A stretch of DNA of 64,000 nucleotides from NCBI GenBank assembly GCA_903826575.1, contig CAIKEU010000039.1, positions 28,097 to 92,096 on the forward strand, in the 5' to 3' direction. Positions within the stretch are counted from its first letter, which is position 1; each line of letters begins with the position of its first letter. Source of the DNA: an uncultured bacterium (GTDB taxonomy: Bacteria; Actinomycetota; Actinomycetes; S36-B12; CAIYMF01). The notes under the pieces were generated by a model, which did not search any database, was not told where the DNA came from, and saw only the letters and a list, made by a program, of their open reading frames with translations. Of this stretch, positions 39,483 to 50,266 are shown one piece after another. The translations under genes were made by a program, and so were the position numbers.

Positions 39483-40760
39483 TCAGCCTCGAATTTGACC
39501 GTCACCGGTGACGATATAGGTCGTACTGGTGAGTTCACTGAGCCCCATTGGTCCTCGGGCGTGCAACTTTTGCGTCGAGATCCCAATTTCTGCGCCAAAT
39601 CCAAATTCACTTCCATCAGTGAACCGGGTGGATGCGTTCACCATAATCGCCGCGCAGTCAACACCGGCGATGAACCGTTGAATCGACCTCGCCGAATCGG
39701 ACACGATTGCCTCCGTATGACCAGAGGACCATCGACGGATGTGGCCAAGTGCATCGTCAAGGCTGTCAACGATCCCGCCCGCAATATCGAGTGAGTAGTA
39801 CTCGGCTGCCCAATCGTCATTGGTTACCGGCGCACAGTTGATTGCCGCGTCCGCGGCATATGCCTGCATGCGCTGATCGCCGTGGATCGTGACGCCCCGT
39901 TCCTTCAACGCCGACAACGCGCGCGGCACGAAGCGCTCAGCTATCGAGGCGTGCACCAGGAAAGTCTCAGCGGCATTGCACACGCTCACTCGCTGCGTTT
40001 TAGCGTTGACCAAGATCGCAACTGCTTTATCGACATCCGCATGTTCGTCTATGTAGACGTGGCAGTTGCCGACCCCGGTTTCGATCACGGGAACTGTCGA
40101 CCCCTCGACAACGGATGCGATCAAGCCCGCGCCACCGCGCGGAATCAGGACATCGACTAGGCCGCGCGCCGTCATCAAGTACTTAACCGAATCGTGCGAG
40201 GTCCCTGGCACGAGGCTGATCGCGTCAGCCGGGACATGCGTCACCTCAAGCGCCGAGCGCATGACATCAACGAGGATGCGATTCGAGTTGTGCGCGGAGG
40301 ACGAACCGCGCAGCAGAACTGCGTTTCCACTCTTGAGACACAGCGCAGCCGCATCAACTGTGACGTTCGGACGAGCCTCGTAGATCATGCCCACGACACC
40401 CATCGGGACGCGAACCTGACGAATCTCCAAGCCGTTAGGGACGGTGTATCCGCGAACAACTTCGCCCACGGGGTCACTGAGTGATGCGACATCGCGGACG
40501 GCATCGGCTATCGCGCGCAGACGTTCGCGATTCAATGTGAGGCGGTCGATGATGGCGGGATCCGTGGCCGCGGCAATCGCTGCGGCAACGTCAATTCCGT
40601 TCGCCTCGACAATCAGATCGGTGGACTGCTCGATCGCATCAGCGATCGCGTGTAACGCTTGATCCTTCTGCTGACGGGTGAGCGTACGCAACGTGACGGC
40701 TGCCTGTTGACCCAGCCGAGCTACCTTAAGGACCGCATCACGGTCTACCTCACCAGTCAT
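39483..40760 (-). CDS. proA: Glutamate-5-semialdehyde dehydrogenase (gamma-glutamyl phosphate reductase)
   Basis: 425 residues. The active-site region [19 protein letters not shown] contains the catalytic Cys, and the NADPH-binding parts and [26 protein letters not shown] motif are intact. It reduces gamma-glutamyl phosphate in the second step of proline synthesis. It starts 20 bp downstream of the proB stop, giving a proBA operon. Confidence 0.97.
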   Translation of the reverse strand: MTGEVDRDAVLKVARLGQQAAVTLRTLTRQQKDQALHAIADAIEQSTDLIVEANGIDVAAAIAAATDPAIIDRLTLNRERLRAIADAVRDVASLSDPVGEVVRGYTVPNGLEIRQVRVPMGVVGMIYEARPNVTVDAAALCLKSGNAVLLRGSSSAHNSNRILVDVMRSALEVTHVPADAISLVPGTSHDSVKYLMTARGLVDVLIPRGGAGLIASVVEGSTVPVIETGVGNCHVYIDEHADVDKAVAILVNAKTQRVSVCNAAETFLVHASIAERFVPRALSALKERGVTIHGDQRMQAYAADAAINCAPVTNDDWAAEYYSLDIAGGIVDSLDDALGHIRRWSSGHTEAIVSDSARSIQRFIAGVDCAAIMVNASTRFTDGSEFGFGAEIGISTQKLHARGPMGLSELTSTTYIVTGDGQIRG

Positions 40761-40780
40761 GACCTCAGATTATCGGCAGC

Positions 40781-41902
40781 TCACTGATGAATGAGCACCA
40801 TGTCGTCTCGGTGGACGACTTCACGTTCGTAGGCCGGCCCCAATTCACGCGCCAACTCCCGAGTCGAGCGACCTAGGAGCCCCGGTAATTCAGACGAATC
40901 GAAGTTCACTAGGCCGCGAGCAATCACCCTGCCTGCTTCGTCAACGATGTTGACCGGATCACCCGCGACGAACGCACCTTCAACGGCCGTGATTCCAGCT
41001 GGAAGCAGGGATAGCCGCCGCTTCACCACCGCATCAACCGCACCTTGATCGAGGACTAGCCGGCCGTGAGGGGAGGTGGCGTGAGCAAGCCAGAGCAGGC
41101 GTGTACCCGTGCGCTGACCGGTTGGATGGAAAAGGGTTCCCACAACATCACCGCGCAGCGCAGGCGCCGCCTGAGCCGCAGACGTGACCACTACCGGGAT
41201 ACCCGCTGCTGTCGCGATCCGAGCGGCCTCAACCTTCGTCACCATGCCGCCGAGCCCCACTCCTGAGCCGGTGCCGCCAACTGACACTCCGTCCAGATCG
41301 GCAGGGCTCGCAACCTCAGGAATCAGAACTGAGCCAGCCTTCGTCGGCGGCCCGTCATATAGACCATCCACGTCCGATAGCAGCACCAGTAGATCGGCGT
41401 GCACCAGATGTGCGACGAGCGCCGCGAGCCGATCATTGTCCCCGAACCGAATCTCGTCGGTGGCAACGGTGTCGTTCTCGTTGACGATCGGCACCACGCC
41501 GAGCTCCAGTAGGCGGTATAAAGTGCGCTGGGCATTGCGGTAGCGCGCTCGACGAGTGACGTCTTCAGCCGTCAACAAGACCTGCCCGACAGTTCGTTCA
41601 TGACGGGCGAATGCACCCGTGTAGTGCGCTAGTAACAGCCCTTGGCCGACACTGGCGGCAGCCTGCTGGGTGGCTAGATCGCGCGGTCGCTTTGTGACTC
41701 CGAGCGTTGGCAGTCCGGTTGCGATTGCGCCCGAGGACACCAGAACGATCTCAACACCGGCATCAACACGAGCGGCCAGAGTGTCCACGATGCCGTCTAC
41801 CCGATGCGGATCGAGCCCACCGTCGGCCGACGTCAGAGACGACGAGCCAACTTTCACGACGATGCGACGCGCGTTGATCACGACGTCGCGAATGCTCGTC
41901 AC
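40781..41902 (-). CDS. proB: Glutamate 5-kinase
   Basis: 373 residues. The amino-acid kinase domain (about 1-260; IVVKVGSSSLTS, VLVSSGAIATGL, VPIVNENDTVATDEIRFGDND) is followed by a C-terminal PUA domain (about 285-365). It phosphorylates glutamate and is the feedback-controlled first step of proline synthesis. It lies 39 bp after obgE on the same strand, the standard obgE-proB-proA order. Confidence 0.97.
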   Translation of the reverse strand: MTSIRDVVINARRIVVKVGSSSLTSADGGLDPHRVDGIVDTLAARVDAGVEIVLVSSGAIATGLPTLGVTKRPRDLATQQAAASVGQGLLLAHYTGAFARHERTVGQVLLTAEDVTRRARYRNAQRTLYRLLELGVVPIVNENDTVATDEIRFGDNDRLAALVAHLVHADLLVLLSDVDGLYDGPPTKAGSVLIPEVASPADLDGVSVGGTGSGVGLGGMVTKVEAARIATAAGIPVVVTSAAQAAPALRGDVVGTLFHPTGQRTGTRLLWLAHATSPHGRLVLDQGAVDAVVKRRLSLLPAGITAVEGAFVAGDPVNIVDEAGRVIARGLVNFDSSELPGLLGRSTRELARELGPAYEREVVHRDDMVLIHQ

Positions 41903-41941
41903 GGTACGTCCTTTCGCGCTCGACGAATCTGCGGCTCGATG

Positions 41942-43315
41942 TTACTGGAACAGCCGGTCGTCCGAGCCGCGCGGACCAGCCAGCGGCGTTCCCGCCGCGA
42001 TCGTCGGCTCCCAGCCGAAGAGAACGGCGTTGTCCTCCGGACCGATCACGACGTCGACACCGGCAACGGCACCTAGTTCAAGCAGTTTGTCTTCGACACC
42101 AAGCCGGGCCAGCCGATCGGCCAGATAACCGACCGCTTCGTCATTGGAGAAATCGGTCTGGCGCACCCAACGTTGCGGACGTTCACCCCGCACGCGGTAG
42201 CGCACCCCTTCAGAATCCTCTTCGCGAGTGACAGTGAAGCCGGCATCGTCAACGGCTTTCGGCGTAATGATGATGCGCCGCGTTTCGACAAGGGGCGTGG
42301 CCGCCCTAGCCGTTTTGACCATCTCACCGAGCGCAAAACCAAGTTCGCGCAAGCCTTCGTGAGAAACGGCCGAGACGATATAGACGCTGTAGCCGAGGTC
42401 TTCAAGAACTGGCTTGACGAGCTCAGCCAAATCGCGAGCCTCAGGAACATCGACTTTGTTTAGAACGACCAGCCGCGGACGATCGCTGAGATCACCCTCG
42501 GTGCCGCCGTATTGCTGAAGTTCATATTCGATTGCTTCAAGGTCCGAAACCGGATCGCGCCCGGGATCTAACGTCGCGCAGTCCAGGACGTGCGCCAGCA
42601 CATGGCAGCGCTCGACGTGTCGAAGGAATTGCAGCCCGAGTCCCTTACCCTCGCTGGCACCGGGGATCAGCCCTGGCACGTCAGCGACGGTGAACACGGT
42701 GGCACCGGCCGTCACGACTCCTAGGTTTGGCACCAGTGTTGTGAAGGGGTAGTCAGCGATTTTCGGCCGCGCAGACGAGATGGCTGCGATGAGCGACGAC
42801 TTGCCCGCACTGGGAAATCCCACGAGCGCCACGTCCGCGACAGATTTGAGTTCCAGAACAACGTCGTGAGTCTCGCCCGGCTCACCGAGGAGCGCGAAGC
42901 CAGGAGCCTTGCGACGGGTACTGGCGAGCGCGGCGTTACCGAGGCCACCGTGACCACCCTTGGCGATCACCGCTTCCATCCCATGGGAGACCAGATCCGC
43001 AAGCACCTCCCCGCCGGGAGTCATGACGACGGTGCCCGGTGGGACTCGCAGGACAATCTCCTGCCCATTTCCACCATTGCGGTAGTTGCCCTCACCCGGG
43101 CGACCATTGCCGGCACGGCGATGCGGCCCGTGGTGGAACTCAAGCAGCGATGTGACGTTGGTATCGACGGTGAGGCGTACGTCGCCACCGTGGCCACCAT
43201 TGCCACCGTCAGGCCCGCCGAGCGGCTTGAACTTTTCACGGTGAACCGACATACACCCGTGACCACCGTCACCACCGGAAACGTGCAGTACTACTCGGTC
43301 TACGAAGGTCGTCAT
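41942..43315 (-). CDS. obgE: GTPase ObgE/CgtA
   Basis: 457 residues. The glycine-rich Obg fold (1-158, many GGxGG motifs) is followed by the G domain with [11 protein letters not shown] (G1), [16 protein letters not shown] (G3) and NKVDV (G4), and an OCT domain (about 340-420). The tail of about 35 residues is unstructured. Obg acts in 50S maturation and stringent control. The ATG is preceded by a textbook AGGAGGT 7 nt away. A terminator between rpmA and obgE suggests that obgE also has its own promoter. Confidence 0.97.
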   Translation of the reverse strand: MTTFVDRVVLHVSGGDGGHGCMSVHREKFKPLGGPDGGNGGHGGDVRLTVDTNVTSLLEFHHGPHRRAGNGRPGEGNYRNGGNGQEIVLRVPPGTVVMTPGGEVLADLVSHGMEAVIAKGGHGGLGNAALASTRRKAPGFALLGEPGETHDVVLELKSVADVALVGFPSAGKSSLIAAISSARPKIADYPFTTLVPNLGVVTAGATVFTVADVPGLIPGASEGKGLGLQFLRHVERCHVLAHVLDCATLDPGRDPVSDLEAIEYELQQYGGTEGDLSDRPRLVVLNKVDVPEARDLAELVKPVLEDLGYSVYIVSAVSHEGLRELGFALGEMVKTARAATPLVETRRIIITPKAVDDAGFTVTREEDSEGVRYRVRGERPQRWVRQTDFSNDEAVGYLADRLARLGVEDKLLELGAVAGVDVVIGPEDNAVLFGWEPTIAAGTPLAGPRGSDDRLFQ

Positions 43316-43374
43316 AGCTCAGACCTCCTGTGCTGATGGTGACAATGGGATATGTATGAAGTGTGGCTGGTGAA

Positions 43375-43405
43375 ACACAAAAGGCGAGCCGTTCGGCCCG
43401 CCCCT
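43375..43405 (-). terminator. Intrinsic terminator after rpmA
   Basis: On the minus strand GGCGGGCC, loop GAAC, GGCTCGCC, followed by TTTTGTGTTT. An 8-bp GC-rich stem with one G-U pair and a good U-tract, 46 bp after the rpmA stop and 60 bp before obgE. It separates the ribosomal-protein pair from obgE-proBA, at least in part. Confidence 0.8.
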
Positions 43406-43450
43406 TGAGCTGCGTCATTGCGTGACGCGATGTCGTGAATGGATTCGGTG

Positions 43451-43702
43451 TTACGCGCCGACCACGTTGACGACGCGACGTCCACGGCGGGTGCCGAACT
43501 CGACAGCACCCGGGGCAAGTGCGAAGAGAGTGTCGTCCTTACCGCGGCCGACATTCTCACCTGGGTGGAAGTGCGTACCGCGCTGACGCACGATGATTTC
43601 GCCCGCGTTAACGAGCTGGCCACCGAAGCGCTTCACGCCGAGACGCTGGGCATTTGAATCGCGACCGTTCTTGGAACTGGACGCACCCTTTTTATGTGCC
43701 AT
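43451..43702 (-). CDS. rpmA: 50S ribosomal protein L27
   Basis: 83 residues, starting [31 protein letters not shown] and ending in the [10 protein letters not shown] tail. L27 lies at the peptidyl-transferase centre and its unprocessed N-terminus (no Firmicutes-type leader) is as in other actinobacteria. It follows rplU by 18 bp. Confidence 0.98.
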   Translation of the reverse strand: MAHKKGASSSKNGRDSNAQRLGVKRFGGQLVNAGEIIVRQRGTHFHPGENVGRGKDDTLFALAPGAVEFGTRRGRRVVNVVGA

Positions 43703-43720
43703 GACTTAGGATCCTCTTCC

Positions 43721-44032
43721 TCAGGCGCCGGCGATGCCAGTGACGCGCACCTTGGTGAGCTGCGCGCGGTGGCCCTGACGACGACGGTAACCAGTCTTGT
43801 TCTTGTAACGAAGGATGCGGATCTTCGGACCCTTAGTGTGCTCGACGACCTCAGCAGTCACGGTGATAGCGGCCAAAGCCGTGGCATCACTGGTGACTGC
43901 AGCGCCGTCAACAAGCAGCAAGGTGGGCAGCGTCAACGTGGAGCCAACCTCACCATTGATGCGGTCAAGCTCAAATACGTCGCCGACAGCGACCTTTTCC
44001 TGCCGGCCTCCGGCGCGGACGATGGCGTACAC
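43721..44032 (-). CDS. rplU: 50S ribosomal protein L21
   Basis: 103 residues with the family start [22 protein letters not shown] and the C-terminal pattern [22 protein letters not shown]. Binds 23S rRNA in the 50S subunit. It lies 137 bp downstream of RNase E; an L21 leader may exist there, but I cannot demonstrate its structure. Confidence 0.98.
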   Translation of the reverse strand: MYAIVRAGGRQEKVAVGDVFELDRINGEVGSTLTLPTLLLVDGAAVTSDATALAAITVTAEVVEHTKGPKIRILRYKNKTGYRRRQGHRAQLTKVRVTGIAGA

Positions 44033-44169
44033 CGTGGATCTCCTTTACGTGTTCGGGAGACGCCCACCACAGATCCCCGCAAGCGGGTGATGTTGTGAAG
44101 GCATCAGTAGTGCACAGGGCACCGAAGGATAAGAGTACGAACCCTGCGCCCCTCGGGTCAAACCGTGAG

Positions 44170-47100
44170 CTATGCGTCCCCAGCGTGATCGGACGAATCG
44201 GACGAGTTTGGCTCAGTTGAACCGGTGGGAACACTTGCCGGTCCAGCAGATCGAGTGGCCTTACGCGGTCCACGTGCCCGTGGCGCCGGAGTTGAGTCCA
44301 GCTCGACCAAACTAGCGCTGACCTGCGATGTCACCGTAACAACGGCCGGTGCCGGGGATGAAACCACGACAATTGGTTCCGATGTCGGCGTCGCGGTCAC
44401 GGTCGTCACCGGGCTCGATCCGCTTGCCCGCGTGGCTCGACGTGATCCACGCTTGCGCGGGCCCGAGTTTTGGGTCGCATTCGAATCGGCTGAGGCGACC
44501 GGCACACTAGCCTCGGGCGCAGCCGGCGCTTGTTCCTGTGTCGGGGAACCTTCCACGCTCTTCGGAGCTGCGTCGGCCCCGCTTACATCAACGCTAACTG
44601 AGTCAACTGAGTCAGTCGTGGTTGAGTCAGCCTCGCCGTCCTGGGCAGGGCTGGCTTCAACGATCGTTGACTTGGCAGCGGCCGCGTGAATGCGTTCGAG
44701 TACTGCAGAAACCTCGGGATCAATAGCCCGCGGTTCAACTTCACTTGCGCGGCTTCGACTACGTCCACGTGACCGACCACCTGCGCCCTGACCATCACCA
44801 TCATGACGGCCACGAGGGGTGGATTCATCGTCCTCGTCGAAGGCAGCCTTAGCTACAACCGGCTCGGAATGGATGTGATAACCACGACCATGACACGCGT
44901 CACAGGACTCACTAAACACTTCGAGCAGGCCCTGCCCAATGCGCTTGCGAGTCATCTGGACAAGACCCAGCGTCGTTACCTCCGCAACCTGATGCTTTGT
45001 GCGATCGCGTCCCAGACATTCGACGAGGCGTCGAAGAACGAGATCGCGATTACTCTCGAGCACCATGTCGATGAAATCGATAACGATGATTCCGCCGATG
45101 TCACGCAGTCGCAGCTGACGAACGATTTCTTCCGCAGCCTCGATGTTGTTACTCGTCACAGTCTCTTCGAGGTTTCCACCCTGGCCAGTGAACTTGCCGG
45201 TGTTAACGTCGACGACAGTCATCGCTTCAGTGCGATCGATGACAAGCGACCCACCTGATGGCAGCCATACCTTGCGGTCCAACGCTTTTGCGAGCTGCTC
45301 ATCAATCCGGTAGGACGCAAACATGTCGCGCGGCTCGGTCCACGTGGTGATGCGCTCAGCTAGATCTGGCGCTACTCCCCCAACGTAATCGCGGATCGTG
45401 TCGCCGATTACGCCGCCTTCAACGACGAGCTTGCCGAAGTCCTCATTGAAGATGTCGCGAACAACCTTGATGGCTAGATCAGGCTCACCATGCAGCAGGA
45501 CAGGAGCTGAACCCTTTGAAGCTTCTGCCTTGGCTGAGATGTCATCCCACTGCTTGGAAAGGCGCTCCACGTCCTGACGCAGTTCCTCTTCAGAGGCTCC
45601 TTCGGCGGCAGTGCGAACAATCACGCCAGCATCTTCGGGCAGTACAGAGCGCAGAATCGTCTTCAAACGCGAGCGCTCATTGTCAGGCAGCTTTCGGCTG
45701 ATACCAGTCATTGACGAGTTCGGCACAAACACTAGGAATCGACCGGGAAGCGACAACTGCGCCGTGAGGCGAGCACCCTTGTGACCGATGGGATCCTTGC
45801 TGACCTGCACCAGAACCGGGTCCCCCGGTTTCAGCGCCAATTCGATTCGCTTGGAAGCACCTTCGAGCCCGGTAGCATCCCAATTCACTTCACCCGCATA
45901 CAGAACTGCGTTACGTCCGCGGCCTACGTCGATGAACGCAGCCTCCATGGAGGGCAACACATTTTGGACTCGACCGAGATAAACATTGCCGATCATTGAG
46001 GCGCCTGAGGACCTGTTGACGTAGTGCTCAACCAGGACGTTGTCTTCAAGTACGGCGATCTGCGTACGGTCGTCGCGCTGACGCACCACCATGACGCGAT
46101 CCACTGCCTCGCGACGCGCCAAGAACTCAGCCTCAGTCAGGATCGACGGACGACGACGGCCCGCCTCACGACCTTCGCGACGACGCTGCTTCTTAGCCTC
46201 TAGGCGAGTAGATCCCTTGAGAGCGTTGGTCTCCGAGGTACGGCTTCGTGGCTCGCGGACTCGCACAACCGTGTTCGGGGGGTCATCCTGGCCAAGCTCA
46301 GATGCGTCACCCGTCCCACGACGCGCCCGACGACGGCGGCGTCGATGAGTACCATCGCCGACACCATCTGCATCACCGTCTACTGCCCCTTCGCCCTCTT
46401 CGCCATCGGCGGCATCAGAATCCTCCGACAATTCTGATTCGTCCGAGACACCGTCTGAGCCGCCCCGACGGCGACGACCGCGACCACCGCGGCGACGGCG
46501 ACGGCGGCGTGGGCCTTGCTCATCGTCATCGGACGTTTCACTTACGTCAGATTCAGACTCATCTGAGTCATCGTCAGCGATATCCCCGTTGAAGCCGTCA
46601 CTAGCTTCGTCGTCCACTTCGAGCACATCAACAGAGGCAGTGACATCGTCCTGGTCTGCGACGACCTCGGCGGCTGGCGTCGGCTCAGAGGACTTGCGTG
46701 TGCGACGGCGAGCTGGAGCAACTGCAGCCTCCGGTGAGGGGGCCTGGAACATGAGCGAGGTGGCTGTTGCAGCGGCCGCCGTTGCAGCCGCAGCAGCGGC
46801 CACTTCTTCAGCCGCAGGGGCGGAGAAGTCTGGGATCGATGCGGCGCTCTTGCGGGTGCGCTTTGGGGCGGGTGCCGCCGACGGGGCGTCAACTCCTGCC
46901 AGCGGAGCGGATAGTTCACCCGATTCGTCACCGAGACCGGCAGCTGACTTCTTCGCAGCTGACTTCTTAGCGGCCGTCTTCTTGGTCGCTTTTACGGGCT
47001 GTTCAGAGTCCAGTTCTGTCGCGTCGCCGACGGCGTTTGCGGGCGCGGATTCGGCGGATTTCTTTGCTGTGGTCTTCTTCGCTGTGGTCTTCTTCGCGGC

Positions 47101-47193
47101 CGACTTCTTAGCCGCGGTCTTTTTCGCCGGGGCGGCGCCCTCGGCAGAGGTAGTTACTGCGGTCTCGCTGGTGTTCGACAGTTCGTCGCTCAC
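44170..47193 (-). CDS. rne: Ribonuclease E/G
   Basis: 1007 residues. The N-terminal 300 or so residues are disordered: Lys/Ala repeats like AAKKSAAKKTTAKK, acidic stretches and Arg-rich tracts (RRRRRRGGRGRRRRGG). The S1/RNase H-like catalytic core follows (about 340-720), with VLEDNVLVEHYV, NVYLGRVQNVLPSMEAAFIDVG, the catalytic Asp in VVDVNTGKF and IIVIDFIDM, and the zinc-link CDACHGRGY. A Pro/Ala/Thr-rich C-terminal tail of about 200 residues ends the protein. Actinobacterial RNase E acts in rRNA and mRNA processing; the flanking disordered parts are probably RNA- and protein-binding. Two short hairpins lie in its 5' region. Confidence 0.95.
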   Translation of the reverse strand: MSDELSNTSETAVTTSAEGAAPAKKTAAKKSAAKKTTAKKTTAKKSAESAPANAVGDATELDSEQPVKATKKTAAKKSAAKKSAAGLGDESGELSAPLAGVDAPSAAPAPKRTRKSAASIPDFSAPAAEEVAAAAAATAAAATATSLMFQAPSPEAAVAPARRRTRKSSEPTPAAEVVADQDDVTASVDVLEVDDEASDGFNGDIADDDSDESESDVSETSDDDEQGPRRRRRRRGGRGRRRRGGSDGVSDESELSEDSDAADGEEGEGAVDGDADGVGDGTHRRRRRRARRGTGDASELGQDDPPNTVVRVREPRSRTSETNALKGSTRLEAKKQRRREGREAGRRRPSILTEAEFLARREAVDRVMVVRQRDDRTQIAVLEDNVLVEHYVNRSSGASMIGNVYLGRVQNVLPSMEAAFIDVGRGRNAVLYAGEVNWDATGLEGASKRIELALKPGDPVLVQVSKDPIGHKGARLTAQLSLPGRFLVFVPNSSMTGISRKLPDNERSRLKTILRSVLPEDAGVIVRTAAEGASEEELRQDVERLSKQWDDISAKAEASKGSAPVLLHGEPDLAIKVVRDIFNEDFGKLVVEGGVIGDTIRDYVGGVAPDLAERITTWTEPRDMFASYRIDEQLAKALDRKVWLPSGGSLVIDRTEAMTVVDVNTGKFTGQGGNLEETVTSNNIEAAEEIVRQLRLRDIGGIIVIDFIDMVLESNRDLVLRRLVECLGRDRTKHQVAEVTTLGLVQMTRKRIGQGLLEVFSESCDACHGRGYHIHSEPVVAKAAFDEDDESTPRGRHDGDGQGAGGRSRGRSRSRASEVEPRAIDPEVSAVLERIHAAAAKSTIVEASPAQDGEADSTTTDSVDSVSVDVSGADAAPKSVEGSPTQEQAPAAPEASVPVASADSNATQNSGPRKRGSRRATRASGSSPVTTVTATPTSEPIVVVSSPAPAVVTVTSQVSASLVELDSTPAPRARGPRKATRSAGPASVPTGSTEPNSSDSSDHAGDA

Positions 47194-47221
47194 TGATCAT
47201 GCTCCGATCCGAACCCTTGAA

Positions 47222-47265
47222 CACCCGTGGGTGCCCCTTGAGTTCACGTCACCCACGCATGGGTG
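47222..47265 (-). promoter_or_regulatory. Stem-loops in the leader of rne
   Basis: CACCC-GT-GGGTG (from 47223) and CACCCA-CGCA-TGGGTG (47250-47265) lie 30-70 bp upstream of the rne start. They share the same stem sequence and could form alternative pairings. RNase E autoregulates through its 5' leader in enterobacteria; whether that is so here is unknown. Confidence 0.35.
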
Positions 47266-47329
47266 AAAGCCAATGGGATGTGCAGCCAACGTGCCCATGT
47301 GACGGGAACAATTGGTGCACCGAATCGGC

Positions 47330-48142
47330 CTAGCCGCGATCGGCCGCAAATGGGTCCGTGACCGCATTCAGTACGGTCTGCCCACTCACGTCTGCGACGA
47401 GCGGGCCCTGTGCCAGCCGAGTCACCCTCACGGGTACCGGCGGCACGAGGTTAGCCACGTGTCGCAACGCAACAAGAACGTCATCGGGTCGAACGGACGG
47501 TGTTACGTGCCGTACAACCAATCTCATTATGGCACAGTCGGCCATCTCTTCCGGCGAGTGGATTCCCCCTTCGGGCGAGTCGCCCCCGGGATCGGCCGGC
47601 GTGGCCGGGAGCGGAACCTCCACAGCCACGACGGGACCGCGGGCGTCAAAGGTTCGGATTCCGTTCTTGGTAAGCCGCTCGACCATGACCTCTTCGGCCG
47701 CCATGAGTGCTTCGGCAGCACTGCGCGCGGTTTTCACACTGACCCCCGGCAGTTCGAGCTCCCAGACGCTGGCTTCAAGACGTTCAATGAAGTCCGAAGT
47801 CTTACTCGAGACAACCTCGATCACATCAAGTCCCGGTGGCAGCGCAGTATCGAGAGCGAGCCGAACCTTTTCAGGATCAAGCATGGCCGTCACGGCGATC
47901 TCAACGTACTCCGCCTCGCTTGCGGTACCTGTCGGCGCTGAGTTCGCATACGACACTCGAGGGTGCGGATTGAAGCCTTGGCTGTAAGCCATCGGAACCC
48001 CAGCGCGGCGCAGCGCACGTTCAAATGCCCGCTGGAAATCACGGTGACTCGAGAACCGCAACCGACCGCGCTTGGCATAGCGAAGTCGCAATCGTTGGAC
48101 AGTTGGGGCTACATCACGAACGGGAGCTTGCCGTGGACTCAC
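47330..48142 (-). CDS. TIGR03936 family radical SAM-associated protein (DUF2344)
   Basis: 270 residues. The DUF2344 pattern is clear: LRYAKRGRLRFSSHRDFQRAFERALRRAGVPMAYSQGFNPHPRVSYANSAP. It has no Fe-S cysteines itself and partners the TIGR03960 protein, with which it overlaps by 4 bp; in some bacteria the two are fused. A role in tRNA or rRNA modification has been suggested because the pair lies beside rne. Function unproven. Confidence 0.92.
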   Translation of the reverse strand: MSPRQAPVRDVAPTVQRLRLRYAKRGRLRFSSHRDFQRAFERALRRAGVPMAYSQGFNPHPRVSYANSAPTGTASEAEYVEIAVTAMLDPEKVRLALDTALPPGLDVIEVVSSKTSDFIERLEASVWELELPGVSVKTARSAAEALMAAEEVMVERLTKNGIRTFDARGPVVAVEVPLPATPADPGGDSPEGGIHSPEEMADCAIMRLVVRHVTPSVRPDDVLVALRHVANLVPPVPVRVTRLAQGPLVADVSGQTVLNAVTDPFAADRG

Positions 48143-50160
48143 GAGCTAGTTTCCGCCACCAGATCGCCACCACGCGAAGGTAGCGCTGGCATTCCCAAGA
48201 GAGTGGCACCAGTCGGGCCAACCTGGATTTCGGTGTCCATCTGGCCGCACACTCCACAGTCAAAGCATGGTGTCCACCGGCAGTCCTCTACGGCAACTTC
48301 CTCAACCGCGTCCTGCCAGTCTTCCCACAGCCAGTCCTTATCGAGGCCCGAATCGAGATGATCCCACGGCAACACCTCGGTGTATTCACGCTCGCGCAAG
48401 GTGTACCAGTCGACATCGACAACATGCCCTTCTAGTGCTCCCTCAGCGGCGAGCATCCACGCCTCGAAGTTGAAGTGCTCACTCCAGCCATCAAAGCGCG
48501 CACCCGCGCTCCAAACTCGTTCGATGATCGCACCGACGCGACGATCGCCACGAGACAACAAGCCTTCAACAACGCCCGGCTTGCCATCGTGGTACCGGAA
48601 ACCAATCGACTTGCCGTACTCACGATCGTTGCGAATCGCGTCGCGCAACTTACGCAGACGAGCATCCGTCGATTCGTGGTCTAACTGCGAGGCCCACTGG
48701 AATGGCGTATGCGGCTTAGGAATGAAGCCACCGATTGACACCGTGCAGCGAATATCCTTGCGCCCACTGGCTTTACGACCAGTCTCAATCACACGACGGG
48801 CAACCTCGGCGATCTGAAGAACATCCTCGTCCGTTTCGGTGGGAAGCCCGCACATGAAGTACAGCTTGACCTGACGCCAGCCATTTCCGTAGGCAGTAGC
48901 CACGGTGCGAATCAGATCTTCTTCTGTGACCATCTTGTTAATGACGCGACGCATCCGCTCGCTGCCACCCTCGGGGGCAAACGTAAGACCGCTGCGACGC
49001 CCGTTGCGCGTGAGCTCATTTGCCAGATCAATGTTGAACGCATCTACCCGGGTACTTGGAAGGGAAAGCCCCGTCTCAGTACCTTCGTACCGATCGGCCA
49101 AACCCTTGGCAATCAAACCGATTTCACTGTGATCTGCACTGGACAAACTCAGCAGACCGACCTCTTCGTAGCCAGTCTTTTCTAGTCCGGCGTCGACCAT
49201 CTTCGCGACCGTCTCAGCGCTTCGTTCACGCACCGGGCGAGTGATCATTCCGGCCTGGCAGAAGCGACAACCGCGAGTACATCCGCGGAAGATTTCAACG
49301 CTCATCCGCTCGTGCACACTTTCAGCCAACGGGACGAGCGGTGCCTTCGGGTAAGGCCATTCGTCGAGGTCCATCAGCGTGTGCTTGGAAACTCGCCACG
49401 GGACACCTGGCTTATTCGGGGCAACCCGGCGAATTCGACCATCGGGCAGATACTCAACGTCATAGAACGACGGGATGTAAACACTGCCCGTGCGCGCTAG
49501 GCGCAGGAGCAGTTCCTCACGACCACCTGGACGACCTTCGGCTTTCCAATCGCGGGTCACATTGCTGATCAACAGCACGGCCTGTTCGCCGTCGCCTAGA
49601 ACGGCCGCGTCGATGAAATCCGCGATCGGTTCAGGGTTGAAGGCAGCATGTCCACCAGCGATGACCAACGGGTGACGCTCGTCGCGATCGGCCGCATGAA
49701 GCGGGATACCGGCAAGGTCCAGGGCCGTGAGCATATTGGTGTAACCGAGTTCGGTCGCAAAGCTCAAACCGAACAGATCGAATGCGCCCAGGGGGCGGTG
49801 GCCGTCGACAGTGAACTGCGGAACGCCGGCCTCACGCATTAGCTTCTCGAGATCGGGCCACACCGCGTAGGTACGCTCGGCCAAAACATCTTCACGCTCG
49901 TTGAGCACTTCATACAGGATCTGTACGCCCTGGTTGGGAACACCCACCTCGTACGCGTCGGGGTACATCAAGGCCCAGTGAACGGCTACGTCGTTCCACG
50001 GCTTGATCACAGCGTTAAGTTCGCCGCCGACGTATTGCACGGGCTTACTTACCAGCGGGAGAAGGCGTTCCAGTTCGGGAAACACACTCTGCACGTCATC
50101 GCTGAGGGCATTGACGAGCAATGCCGACGATGTCTCGCCAGGCAGTATCGAAGCAGTCAC
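48139..50160 (-). CDS. TIGR03960 family B12-binding radical SAM protein
   Basis: 673 residues. An N-terminal B12-binding-like domain (about 30-220) is followed by a radical-SAM core with the cluster motif FRGCTRGCRFCQAG (CxxxCxxC, about residue 290) and the downstream SLPSTRVDAF...GGSERMRRVINK region. A cysteine-rich C-terminus (RWTPCFDCGVCGQMD) may hold a second metal site. It forms a conserved unit with the DUF2344 protein. Substrate unknown. The start lies in a position with a clear MTASILPGE opening. Confidence 0.92.
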   Translation of the reverse strand: MTASILPGETSSALLVNALSDDVQSVFPELERLLPLVSKPVQYVGGELNAVIKPWNDVAVHWALMYPDAYEVGVPNQGVQILYEVLNEREDVLAERTYAVWPDLEKLMREAGVPQFTVDGHRPLGAFDLFGLSFATELGYTNMLTALDLAGIPLHAADRDERHPLVIAGGHAAFNPEPIADFIDAAVLGDGEQAVLLISNVTRDWKAEGRPGGREELLLRLARTGSVYIPSFYDVEYLPDGRIRRVAPNKPGVPWRVSKHTLMDLDEWPYPKAPLVPLAESVHERMSVEIFRGCTRGCRFCQAGMITRPVRERSAETVAKMVDAGLEKTGYEEVGLLSLSSADHSEIGLIAKGLADRYEGTETGLSLPSTRVDAFNIDLANELTRNGRRSGLTFAPEGGSERMRRVINKMVTEEDLIRTVATAYGNGWRQVKLYFMCGLPTETDEDVLQIAEVARRVIETGRKASGRKDIRCTVSIGGFIPKPHTPFQWASQLDHESTDARLRKLRDAIRNDREYGKSIGFRYHDGKPGVVEGLLSRGDRRVGAIIERVWSAGARFDGWSEHFNFEAWMLAAEGALEGHVVDVDWYTLREREYTEVLPWDHLDSGLDKDWLWEDWQDAVEEVAVEDCRWTPCFDCGVCGQMDTEIQVGPTGATLLGMPALPSRGGDLVAETSS

Positions 50161-50266
50161 GGGGCATCCTCTAGTAGGAGCTGAAAAGCGCGGTCACGAC
50201 GTAGCGTCTACCGCGATCGGGTCAACGCCGTGCCTATCGTACCGACTTATCGCCTGGGGCGAATCA

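Noticed and set aside
46589..47266. Long plus-strand open frame opposite the N-terminal part of RNase E
   Set aside because: It mirrors the Lys/Ala/Arg-rich repeats of rne in another frame, has low-complexity Ala/Phe composition and no ribosome site. It is a shadow of the real gene.
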